64,000 bases of DNA, taken from the NCBI RefSeq assembly GCF_010500845.1, contig NZ_JAAAMI010000005.1, positions 186,001 through 250,000 of the forward strand, given 5' to 3'. A program made the translations under genes and the position numbers. This DNA is from Flagellimonas sediminis. GTDB lineage: Bacteria > Bacteroidota > Bacteroidia > Flavobacteriales > Flavobacteriaceae. Each line of letters starts with the position of its first letter. The first letter of the stretch is position 1. This document shows, one piece after another, positions 34,917-42,587 of this stretch. The notes below the pieces were generated by a model that worked only from the letters and a program-made list of their open reading frames with translations, did no database searches and was not told the origin of the DNA.

Positions 34917-34929
34917 AAAATACCGAAGA

Positions 34930-35382
34930 ATGGAACTTATTCTAAGAGAAGATGTACAAGATTTGGGATTTAAGGATGATATCGTTTCCGTAAAGAACGG
35001 TTACGGAAGAAACTACCTTATCCCACAAGGTTTGGCCACATTGGCTACTCCATCTGCCAAAAAAGTTTTGGCCGAGAACCTTAAGCAAAGAGCCCACAAA
35101 GAGAAGAAAATTGTTGATGAGGCCACTAAAGTTGCCGAAGCCCTAAAACAATTACAGATCCGCATCGCTGCCAAAGCTGGTGCAGGTGACAAATTGTTCG
35201 GGTCTGTCACCAATATTGATTTGGCAGAGGCTTTGGACAAAGAAGGACACCAAATCGAGCGAAAGTTCATCAATATCAAAGGTGGAGCGATCAAGCGAGT
35301 GGGGCCTTACGAAGCAGTCATCAGACTTCACAGGGAAGTTGTTGTGGAATTTCCTTTTGAGGTTATCGCTGAAACGAAGTAA
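34930..35382 (+). CDS. rplI: 50S ribosomal protein L9
   Basis: 150 residues. N-terminal rRNA-binding domain MELILREDVQDLGFKDDIVSVKNGYGRNYLIPQG, a long connecting helix (40-75), and a C-terminal domain with DKLFGSVTNIDLAEAL and GPYEAVIRLHREV. Last gene of the operon; a terminator begins 30 bp after the stop. Confidence 0.98.
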   Translation: MELILREDVQDLGFKDDIVSVKNGYGRNYLIPQGLATLATPSAKKVLAENLKQRAHKEKKIVDEATKVAEALKQLQIRIAAKAGAGDKLFGSVTNIDLAEALDKEGHQIERKFINIKGGAIKRVGPYEAVIRLHREVVVEFPFEVIAETK

Positions 35383-35411
35383 CATACTGTAATAAGTATT
35401 TGGAAATAAAG

Positions 35412-35438
35412 GAGCCGTGTTCGCATGGCTCTTTTTTT
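35412..35438 (+). terminator. Terminator of the rpsF operon
   Basis: GAGCCGTG (35412-35419), TTCG loop, CATGGCTC (35424-35431) with one G-U pair, then TTTTTTT. Confidence 0.93.
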
Positions 35439-35450
35439 ATTTTGATTTTT

Positions 35451-35479
35451 TTGGGACAAACCCAGACCGATTATTTTTG
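35451..35479 (+). promoter_or_regulatory. Promoter of the DUF6495 gene, predicted leaderless start
   Basis: TTG (35451-35453), 18-bp spacer, TATTTTTG (35472-35479). The ATG is only 5 bp after the -7 box, which is about where transcription should start, so the mRNA may have almost no leader. Confidence 0.65.
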
Positions 35480-35483
35480 CAGC

Positions 35484-35954
35484 ATGAAATACAAAAGACT
35501 TTCAAAAGAACAGTTGGAGGAGTTACATCCTGAGTTCATCAACTTTTTGGCCACACAGTCCATTACGGCCAAAGAGTGGAAAACCATTAAGGCCGAGAAG
35601 CCAGAGGTGGCCGAGGAGGAAATCGATGTGTTCAGTGACCTGATCTGGGAAGGAGTACTCTCCAAAGTGGAATATCTGGAAAATATTTCGGAACGGCACA
35701 TGCATTTGTTCCACTTGACCGACAAAGAGATGAAACTCCTTTCCGTAAAGGTGATGAATCCTGAAATAGACCTACGGACCAAAGTCGGTTTCGATTGGTT
35801 CAAACGTAACTTTCAGTCCGATTTTGTGGAATACCTGACCGCTTCCAAAGCCTATGGGGAAGATAAAAACGTGGACAAGTTTGAAATCATTAAACAAGGG
35901 GCTGTAATCACCAAAGGGGAACTCTACCAGTGGTTCGAGCAAATTATGGAATGA
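35484..35954 (+). CDS. DUF6495 family protein
   Basis: 156 residues from ATG 35484. The longer frame would run back through the terminator and promoter, so it is rejected. Cytoplasmic and acidic: KYKRLSKEQLEELHPEFINFLATQSITAKEW, RHMHLFHLTDKEMKLLSVKV, IIKQGAVITKGELYQWFEQ. This matches a family conserved in Flavobacteriia that has no known function. Monocistronic. Confidence 0.88.
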   Translation: MKYKRLSKEQLEELHPEFINFLATQSITAKEWKTIKAEKPEVAEEEIDVFSDLIWEGVLSKVEYLENISERHMHLFHLTDKEMKLLSVKVMNPEIDLRTKVGFDWFKRNFQSDFVEYLTASKAYGEDKNVDKFEIIKQGAVITKGELYQWFEQIME

Positions 35955-36014
35955 TTCAGGGGTTTAGGGTAAATGGTTTTTGGGAAAGGATGCTATTCAT
36001 TAGCATATAAAAAT

Positions 36015-36048
36015 GTCATTCCAATGTAGCGAAGCGACTGAAGAATCC
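36015..36048. repeat. Dispersed intergenic repeat, family A copy 2
   Basis: GTCATTCCAATGTAGCGAAGCGACTGAAGAATC resembles the copies at 13169-13193 and 38105-38173. It ends about 25 bp before the hisS promoter. Confidence 0.65.
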
Positions 36049-36071
36049 CTTAACCTTTCATCCCCATGCCC

Positions 36072-36100
36072 TTGATCCTTTACCCAAAACCGTATATTTG
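36072..36100 (+). promoter_or_regulatory. hisS promoter
   Basis: TTG (36072-36074), 18-bp spacer, TATATTTG (36093-36100). Start codon 19 bp downstream. An exact Bacteroidota sigma-A type promoter. Confidence 0.72.
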
Positions 36101-36119
36101 CACGAGAATTTGAAATTAC

Positions 36120-37508
36120 ATGGCACAAAAACCATCCATACCCAAGGGAACCCGCGATTTTTCACCTGCAGAGGTCGCAAAGCGTAATTATATCATCCAA
36201 AGCATCAAAAAACATTTTGAAACCTTTGGTTTCATGCCGATAGAGACCCCGTCTTTTGAAAATTCAGAGACCTTGATGGGCAAGTATGGGGATGAAGGAG
36301 ATCGCCTGATTTTTAAGATCTTGAATTCCGGCGATTTTATATCCAAGGTGGACGATGTGACCTACAGTTCCAAAAATTCAACTTCGCTTACCCCCAAAAT
36401 CTCTGAAAAGGCTCTTCGTTATGATCTTACGGTGCCTTTTGCGCGTTATGTGGTCATGCACCAAAATGAAATTGATTTTCCCTTTAAACGCTATCAAATT
36501 CAACCGGTTTGGCGTGCCGATAGGCCCCAAAAAGGACGTTTCCGTGAGTTTTATCAATGCGATGCCGATGTAGTAGGAGCCGATTCGTTGTTGCAAGAAG
36601 TGGAATTTGTGCAGTTGTACGATGCCGTTTTTACCGATTTGGGATTGAAGGGCTGTACCATAAAGATCAATAACCGAAAAATTCTTTTGGGCATTGCTGA
36701 AGTGATCGGCGCCAAACATTTATTGATCGATTTTACCGTGGCCCTGGATAAATTGGATAAGATAGGAGAGGAGAAGGTGAAGGAAGAAATGATGGAAAAA
36801 GGCATTTCTGAGAACGCCATAGCCAAGGCCCAGCCTTTGTTTGAAATGAAAGGAAACGCTTCAGAGCAATTGGAGCAATTGAAAACCTTACTTGCCAACT
36901 CAGAAGTAGGTATGCGTGGGCTTTCCGAATTGGAGGAAATTATTTCCACAGTAAACATGATTGGTTTACAATCCGCTCATTTACAATTGGACGTGACCTT
37001 GGCCAGAGGACTCAACTACTATACCGGTGCCATCTTTGAAGTAGCCGCTCCCGAAGGGGTGAGCATGGGTTCCATAGGTGGTGGTGGCCGTTATGACGAC
37101 CTAACCGGCATTTTTGGCCTTCCAAATGTAAGTGGCGTGGGGATTTCCTTCGGATTGGATCGTATTTACCTTGTGTTGGAAGAATTAAACCTGTTCCCCG
37201 ATAGTTTGGATACTTCTTTGGATGTGCTTTGCCTCAATTTCGGTAAGGGTGAGGGATTGGCTTCCTTGAAGTTGGTGTCAACCTTAAGAAAATCTGGCCT
37301 TCGTGCTGATTTATACCCGTCTGATGCCAAAGTGCAAAAACAGTTCAAATATGCCGATAAAAGAAATGTCCCCTATGTGATTCTATTGGGAGAACAGGAA
37401 CTTGCTGAAGGAAAATTTGTGGTCAAGAACATGAAAACGGGTGACCAAAAATCGTACGACTTCGATGCTGTCCAACAATTTGCCGAAACCATCAAATCCG
37501 ACTTTTAA
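36120..37508 (+). CDS. hisS: Histidyl-tRNA synthetase
   Basis: 462 residues. Class II synthetase charging tRNA-His. N-terminal PKGTRDFSPAEVAKRNY, motif 1 near 40 (MPIETPSFENSE), motif 2 near 130 (QPVWRADRPQKGRFREFYQCDADV), HisA motif LARGLNYYTGAIFEV near 300 and motif 3 near 345 (SGVGISFGLDRIY). The C-terminal anticodon-binding domain has ASLKLVSTLRKSGLRADLY. Its last 17 nt overlap the convergent Nudix gene. Confidence 0.97.
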   Translation: MAQKPSIPKGTRDFSPAEVAKRNYIIQSIKKHFETFGFMPIETPSFENSETLMGKYGDEGDRLIFKILNSGDFISKVDDVTYSSKNSTSLTPKISEKALRYDLTVPFARYVVMHQNEIDFPFKRYQIQPVWRADRPQKGRFREFYQCDADVVGADSLLQEVEFVQLYDAVFTDLGLKGCTIKINNRKILLGIAEVIGAKHLLIDFTVALDKLDKIGEEKVKEEMMEKGISENAIAKAQPLFEMKGNASEQLEQLKTLLANSEVGMRGLSELEEIISTVNMIGLQSAHLQLDVTLARGLNYYTGAIFEVAAPEGVSMGSIGGGGRYDDLTGIFGLPNVSGVGISFGLDRIYLVLEELNLFPDSLDTSLDVLCLNFGKGEGLASLKLVSTLRKSGLRADLYPSDAKVQKQFKYADKRNVPYVILLGEQELAEGKFVVKNMKTGDQKSYDFDAVQQFAETIKSDF

Positions 37509-38040
37509 TTTCCTTTACGATGGTTTTGTAATAAGTGGGACCGTGGGGCACATACTTGGCAACATTGGCCAGCCCCCAGGTTTCCTCGGCAAATTTGAAC
37601 AGGGGAATCAACGCCAGATCATCCACTTCACTGTCCTGCTTGGTCAATGCGGTCAGAGGAACCTTTAATTTACAAAGATAGATATGGTGGAACTCGGCAT
37701 CGATAAAGTCTTCAGAGATTTTATGCACGGCTTTGAAGGTGCCGATAGGTTCCAAATCCTTTTCGGAAACGGTAAGACCAACTTCTTCCTGTACTTCGCG
37801 TACGGCAGCTACGGAAATTTCCTCGCCCGAAGACACGTGTCCCGCAACGGAAACATCCCAAAGTAGGGGATGGGTATCCTTGTGTTTGCCCCGTTGTTGG
37901 ATCAACACCCGACCATCTTGGGTGTACAGCCACACATGGATGGTGGGATGTAGTAAACCTTTCCGATGCGCTTCGGATTTTAAACAGGACTGCCCCTTTG
38001 GGTTACCTTGCTCATCCAAAATGTCCACATATTCATCCAT
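37492..38040 (-). CDS. Nudix hydrolase of the isopentenyl-diphosphate-isomerase-like group
   Basis: 182 residues from ATG 38040 (a second ATG lies 6 bp upstream). MDEYVDILDEQGNPKGQSCLKSEAHRKGLLHPTIHVW is the N-terminus typical of the YfcD/IDI-like Nudix subgroup. The Nudix box is GHVSSGEEISVAAVREVQEEVGL (about 67-89) with the REVQEE metal-binding core. The substrate is unknown. It overlaps hisS at the 3' ends by 17 nt. Confidence 0.9.
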   Translation of the reverse strand: MDEYVDILDEQGNPKGQSCLKSEAHRKGLLHPTIHVWLYTQDGRVLIQQRGKHKDTHPLLWDVSVAGHVSSGEEISVAAVREVQEEVGLTVSEKDLEPIGTFKAVHKISEDFIDAEFHHIYLCKLKVPLTALTKQDSEVDDLALIPLFKFAEETWGLANVAKYVPHGPTYYKTIVKEIKSRI

Positions 38041-38060
38041 ACCCATAAAGATAAGAAATT

Positions 38061-38174
38061 GTCACTTCGAGCGTAGTCGAGTGGACACTTAGTTCTCAAC
38101 GGTGGTTCTGAAGGAGCTTTGCGACTGAAGAATATAATACTTTATACAGATTCTTCGCTGCGCTCAGAATGACC
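38061..38174. repeat. Composite intergenic repeat, family A (two parts)
   Basis: 38061-38083 holds CACTTCGA-GCGTAG-TCGAGTG, an imperfect inverted repeat. 38105-38174 holds GACTGAAGAAT ... ATTCTTCGCTGCGCTCAGAATGAC, whose second half is the inverse of the 13169-13193 copy. GAAGAAT/ATTCTTC can form a hairpin. Confidence 0.7.
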
Positions 38175-38179
38175 TTTAG

Positions 38180-39268
38180 TTAGTCAAAATAACTGAACGT
38201 TTCCCCCTCTTTTATGGTCAATAGGGTTTCATAGATCAATCGAATCACATTTTCCACGTCTTCCTTGTGCACGGTTTCCACCGTGGTGTGCATGTAGCGC
38301 AGTGGAAGGGAGATCAAGGCCGAGGCCACACCGCCATTGCTATAGGCAAAGGCGTCAGTATCCGTGCCAGTATAGCGAGATGCGGCTAGGCGTTGGAAAG
38401 GAATCTTTTTTCCTTCGGCCGTTTCAATGATGCGTTCCCTTAATTTGTTCTGCACCGCAGGAGCATAAGAAACCACAGGTCCTGAACCGATTAAGATTTC
38501 CCCTTCTTTTTTCTTGTCGATCATCGGGGTGGTGGTGTCGTGGCAAACATCCGTTACGATGGCTACGTTAGGTTTAATGGTCTGTGTGATCATCTCGGCA
38601 CCACGAAGACCAATTTCCTCTTGTACAGAATTGGTCACATACAATCCAAAAGGTAGTTTCTTCTTGTTCTCATGAAGCAATCGGGCCACCTCTGCAATCA
38701 TAAATCCACCTACACGGTTATCCAGGGCGCGACAAACAAATTTGTCCTTGTTCAAAATTTGGAACTGGTCGGGGTAAGTGATTACACAACCTACGTGCAC
38801 GCCCATTTTTTCCACTTCGGCCTTGTCTTTGGCACCGATGTCAATGAAGATGTTTTCCAATTTTGGGGATTCTTCCTTGGCTCGGTCACGGGTATGGATG
38901 GCCGGCCATCCAAAAACACCTTTCACCACACCATTTTTGGTATGGATGTCCACCCATTTGGATGGGGCTATCTGATGGTCACTGCCTCCGTTTCTGATAA
39001 CATAAAGCAGCCCATTATCGGTAATATAGTTGACATACCAGGAAATTTCATCGGAATGGCCCTCTATGACCACCTTGTATTTTGCCTTTGGGTTGATGAC
39101 GGCCACCGCGGTACCATAGGTATCCGTTATAAAGTCATCTACATAGGGTTTTAGGTAGTCCATCCAAATTTTCTGACCTTCCCATTCGTAGCCCGTGGGC
39201 GATGGGTTGTTCAGATATTTTTCTAGAAATTCAAGGGATTTTTTGTTGATGATCTTAGCTGATGCCAT
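38180..39268 (-). CDS. M42 family zinc aminopeptidase
   Basis: 362 residues. Cytoplasmic metallopeptidase of the tetrahedral TET/glutamyl-aminopeptidase class. Candidate metal ligands: VIEGHSDEISW (His), CRALDNRVGG (bridging Asp), SVQEEIGLRGAEM (catalytic Glu pair), VTDVCHDT (Asp) and RYMHTTVETVH (His). A -7 box CAAACATA (39286-39293; TATGTTTG on minus) lies 17 bp before the start. Substrates are likely short peptides with N-terminal acidic or neutral residues, but this is not shown by sequence. Confidence 0.92.
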   Translation of the reverse strand: MASAKIINKKSLEFLEKYLNNPSPTGYEWEGQKIWMDYLKPYVDDFITDTYGTAVAVINPKAKYKVVIEGHSDEISWYVNYITDNGLLYVIRNGGSDHQIAPSKWVDIHTKNGVVKGVFGWPAIHTRDRAKEESPKLENIFIDIGAKDKAEVEKMGVHVGCVITYPDQFQILNKDKFVCRALDNRVGGFMIAEVARLLHENKKKLPFGLYVTNSVQEEIGLRGAEMITQTIKPNVAIVTDVCHDTTTPMIDKKKEGEILIGSGPVVSYAPAVQNKLRERIIETAEGKKIPFQRLAASRYTGTDTDAFAYSNGGVASALISLPLRYMHTTVETVHKEDVENVIRLIYETLLTIKEGETFSYFD

Positions 39269-39361
39269 ACGTCTGATTTAGTACACAAACATAAGAATAT
39301 TCACTTTTATTTAATAGCCAAATCATACCTTTATATGTAATTTTGGCTGGACTTTTGACAA

Positions 39362-40075
39362 ATGAACCGCATGTTTCGTAGTGCTATTTTAGGTGTCTTC
39401 CTCATGATTTGGTTCCTTGGGTTTTCCCAGGAGACCGAAAAGGATTCTATTTTGTTTCCGAAGGATACCGTGGAGGATTACTACGTCCGGTTTGAGGGAG
39501 ATTCCATATTATTGAGTTCCATTGAGCTCGATGAAGTCTACATTTTTGGAAAGTTGGAGTTTGCGGACAAGAACGAACGGCTCCGCTATTTGATCCTACG
39601 CAGAAAGACCTTAAAGGTATACCCATATGCAAAATTGGCCGCTGAACGTTTGGTGGAGTTGAACGATAGTCTACAACACATTACGAAGAAGCGCCATCAG
39701 AAAAAATACACCAAAAAAGTCCAGAAATATATAGAGGAAGAATTTTCAGGGGAATTGAAAAAATTGACCCGTACCGAAGGGCAGATTTTGGTCAAATTGA
39801 TACACAGACAGACTGGGGAAACGGCTTTTGATTTGGTAAAGGAATTACGGAGCGGGTGGAGGGCCTTTTGGTACAACACTACAGCCAGTATGTTCAAAAT
39901 CAGTTTAAAAGAGGAGTTTTTGCCTGAGCAAGTCCTTGAGGATTATTTGATTGAGGATATCTTGCAACGTGCCTTTTCGGCGAATCAATTGGTCCGTCAA
40001 AAATCGGTTTTGGACTACGATTATGCCCAGTTGACCAACAAGTGGAAAAGTAAATCTCCTACCTCTAAAAATTAA
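39362..40075 (+). CDS. DUF4294 domain protein, exported
   Basis: 237 residues with a Sec signal peptide (MNRMFRSAILGVFLMIWFLGFSQ). Conserved stretch: LRYLILRRKTLKVYPYAKLAAERLVELNDSL, then KKYIEEEFSGELKKLTRTEGQILVKLIHRQTG and ELRSGWRAFWYNTTASMF, the DUF4294 region (about 80-200). Found widely in Flavobacteriia; function unknown. Its 3' end overlaps the convergent DUF6095 gene by 4 nt. A TAATTTTG box (39338-39345) lies 16 bp before the start. Confidence 0.87.
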   Translation: MNRMFRSAILGVFLMIWFLGFSQETEKDSILFPKDTVEDYYVRFEGDSILLSSIELDEVYIFGKLEFADKNERLRYLILRRKTLKVYPYAKLAAERLVELNDSLQHITKKRHQKKYTKKVQKYIEEEFSGELKKLTRTEGQILVKLIHRQTGETAFDLVKELRSGWRAFWYNTTASMFKISLKEEFLPEQVLEDYLIEDILQRAFSANQLVRQKSVLDYDYAQLTNKWKSKSPTSKN

Positions 40076-40308
40076 TTCTTGGTCTTTTTTCCAAAAAGGG
40101 CATCCATCACAATACTTACCGAACGGAATCCCAGATAAATGGCCAATCCAGCGAACAAAAGACCCAAGATCAATACGGGGATATAAAGAAAATGGTCTTC
40201 GTTCTTAAAGGCCTCGTAGATCAAAAAAGGCCCCATGAACATTGCCAATACGGTAAATCCGAATGATTTTATGCCTTTGACCAAAAGTTCCTTGTCGGTT
40301 CGCCTCAT
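40072..40308 (-). CDS. DUF6095 family small membrane protein
   Basis: 78 residues with two membrane helices (FGFTVLAMFMGPFLIYEAF and FLYIPVLILGLLFAGLAIYLGF) joined by a short acidic loop, N-terminal RRTDKELLVKGIK. The pattern matches DUF6095, a small inner-membrane protein of Flavobacteriia with no known role. Overlaps DUF4294 by 4 nt, tail to tail. Confidence 0.85.
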   Translation of the reverse strand: MRRTDKELLVKGIKSFGFTVLAMFMGPFLIYEAFKNEDHFLYIPVLILGLLFAGLAIYLGFRSVSIVMDALFGKKTKN

Positions 40309-40364
40309 AGGACCAAAGTAGGAATATTAACTTATATTTAGAGGGTAATGCACAAAAATTGACC

Positions 40365-41687
40365 ATGGAAATACTAGTTCTTGCGGTGGTTGTCCTCTTT
40401 ATCATTTTGGCCACTGTAAAGTTTAAGATGCACCCTATCTTCTCGCTCACTCTTGCGGCCGTGGCATCTGGTTTTTTGTTAGGGCTTTCACCCCAGGATA
40501 TCATGGCCACCATCGGGGATGGTTTTGGAAAGACACTTTCAGGAATCGGTTTGGTAATTGCCTTTGGAACCGTTATCGGGATTTATCTCGAGAAAACGGG
40601 TAGTACACAGGTATTGGCCAACAGTATTTTAAAATGGATAGGGTTAAAACGATCACCACTGGCCATTAACCTTGCCGGATATGTCATTTCCATCCCGGTT
40701 TTCTGCGACTCGGGGTTCATCATCCTTTCCTCATTGAACAAGGCCATTAGTAAAAAAACGGGGATACCTGCCTTGGTTTTTGCCATTGCTTTGGCCACAG
40801 GGCTGTATTCTGCACATGTTTTTGTGCCGCCAACCCCTGGTCCTTTGGCGGCGGCGGCTATTTTGGAAGCCGATTTGGGACTGGTGCTGCTCTTGGGGCT
40901 ATTGGTGTCGATTCCCGTTTCCTTGACCGGTTATTTTTGGGCGACGTATATCGGTAAATCCTTAAAAGAAGATGAGGAAGTGGCAGCAGTTAAAGAAAAA
41001 GCTGAAGAAACCGGTTATGACATCAAACCCATTCAGGCCTTTATGCCTTTGTTGGCGCCAATCATATTGATTGCCTTAAAATCTGTTGTCAATTACCCTA
41101 CTTACCCTTTGGGTAATGGTTGGGTATTCAAAATTTTGGACTTTTTGGGGAGCCCCGTGATTGCCTTGTTGATCGGAGTGTTTTTCGCTTTTTCACTGGG
41201 AAAAAAAGTACCTTCCAAAGAAAAAGAAGGTTGGGTGGCAGAAGCGTTCAAACAAGCGGGGTCCATTGTATTGATCACAGGGGCAGGGGGCGCTTTTGGT
41301 GCCATATTGCGGACCATTGATATCGCATCACTCATCAACTTGGAGTCCAGTACAGGTATGGGCGGGCTTTTGATCGCTTTTGTCATTGCTGCTATCCTGA
41401 AAACGGCCCAAGGATCTTCTACCGTGGCCATCATCACTACATCTGCCATTATTGCTCCTTTGCTGGAAACCTTTGGTTTGCTTGGTATTTCGGATAAGGC
41501 ATTGGCCGTTTTGGCCGTTGGGGCCGGGGCCATGACGGTGTCCCATATCAACGATAGCTATTTTTGGGTGGTTTCCCAATTTTCGAACATGAATGTAAAG
41601 ACCGCACTCCGAGGACATACCATGGGTACCTTGCTACAGGGAACCGTAGGTATTGTTATGGTCTTACTTCTTTATATGATTTTATAG
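40365..41687 (+). CDS. GntP family permease
   Basis: 440 residues from ATG 40365 (a TTG lies 6 bp upstream). About 12 hydrophobic segments. Family motifs: GKTLSGIGLVIAFGTVIGIYLEKTGS, SIPVFCDSGFIIL, HVFVPPTPGPLAAA, AQGSSTVAIITTSAI and GAGAMTVSHINDSYFWVV. These proteins carry gluconate or related sugar acids with protons. The substrate cannot be assigned; no sugar-acid kinase or dehydratase is adjacent. Convergent with the DUF4249 gene, 2 bp apart, with no terminator between. Confidence 0.92.
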   Translation: MEILVLAVVVLFIILATVKFKMHPIFSLTLAAVASGFLLGLSPQDIMATIGDGFGKTLSGIGLVIAFGTVIGIYLEKTGSTQVLANSILKWIGLKRSPLAINLAGYVISIPVFCDSGFIILSSLNKAISKKTGIPALVFAIALATGLYSAHVFVPPTPGPLAAAAILEADLGLVLLLGLLVSIPVSLTGYFWATYIGKSLKEDEEVAAVKEKAEETGYDIKPIQAFMPLLAPIILIALKSVVNYPTYPLGNGWVFKILDFLGSPVIALLIGVFFAFSLGKKVPSKEKEGWVAEAFKQAGSIVLITGAGGAFGAILRTIDIASLINLESSTGMGGLLIAFVIAAILKTAQGSSTVAIITTSAIIAPLLETFGLLGISDKALAVLAVGAGAMTVSHINDSYFWVVSQFSNMNVKTALRGHTMGTLLQGTVGIVMVLLLYMIL

Positions 41688-41689
41688 AC

Positions 41690-42583
41690 CTATTGTATGG
41701 TAACGGTCCGGGAATATTCCTGTACCACCGCAAAATAGCCCAGGGCGTAATCGTTGGGGCGCTCTACATTGTCATAAATATTGATGTTGTCCAAACCGGT
41801 AACATCAAATACATTGCCCCGTACCGTTGCAATAGGGGTTTGGAAGACCCCTCCGGTGTTCGTGGTCTGTTCCAGAATTAGGTCCATATAGTTGTAAAAT
41901 TCCTCTGTAGCCCCCAGTATGCTTACGGTAACTTCCTGACCTGGATCTAGGCTATCATCATAGAAATACGAAAACGAGAACTGCTGTCCTTGAAAAAATT
42001 GGTCCTCGACGGTCAAAAATTCCCCAAAATCAAAATCGAACACATAAAAATTGTTCGCTTCGGAATCATCCGTGAAGGTTACGATCATTTCGGTCTCATC
42101 GTCTTCAAAAAGGGTACCGTCCCCCTGTTCCAGATTATCCAGCGGAACGGTAGGGGCATATTCGGTCTGCGCATAATAGTATTTTCCTTGATAGGTAATT
42201 TCCAAAATAAAGACGATACCCGGTTCTGCTGCCGATGTCCTGATGCGCTGATCAGAGGAGTAATTGGGGTCTGGAATATAGATACCTGTTCCCGGTTCCT
42301 TTTCGGCCAAAGAGGAGAAGGCCAAGGTCTCAAAAAGCCCATCGTTCAGAGGTCTACCGTAAGTGATCACAGCGCTTTCCACCTGTACAGGTTGGTTTTC
42401 ATCAAAATAATTGCTGGTTTCCTTCATTTTAATCTCCACATTAATGAACTCTTCGCTTTTGTCCACCCGTAAAAGTCCTTCAACAATCAGTTTGGGTTCT
42501 GTTTCCGGCAGGTCAACATCGATGACATCCTCACAAGAAAAGCATAAGGTAAAGGCCAATAGGTAGATGATTTCTTTTTTCAT
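41690..42583 (-). CDS. DUF4249 domain lipoprotein
   Basis: 297 residues. Lipoprotein signal MKKEIIYLLAFTLCFSC (Cys about 17), then EDVIDVDLPETEPKLIVEGLL, the N-terminal hallmark of DUF4249, and a beta-rich body with an acidic middle (DNLEQGDGTLFEDDETEMIV). DUF4249 genes usually follow a TonB receptor, as here (4 bp gap, same strand). It is probably a surface lipoprotein that helps the receptor bind its ligand, but the ligand is not known. Confidence 0.92.
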   Translation of the reverse strand: MKKEIIYLLAFTLCFSCEDVIDVDLPETEPKLIVEGLLRVDKSEEFINVEIKMKETSNYFDENQPVQVESAVITYGRPLNDGLFETLAFSSLAEKEPGTGIYIPDPNYSSDQRIRTSAAEPGIVFILEITYQGKYYYAQTEYAPTVPLDNLEQGDGTLFEDDETEMIVTFTDDSEANNFYVFDFDFGEFLTVEDQFFQGQQFSFSYFYDDSLDPGQEVTVSILGATEEFYNYMDLILEQTTNTGGVFQTPIATVRGNVFDVTGLDNINIYDNVERPNDYALGYFAVVQEYSRTVTIQ

Positions 42584-42587
42584 AACG

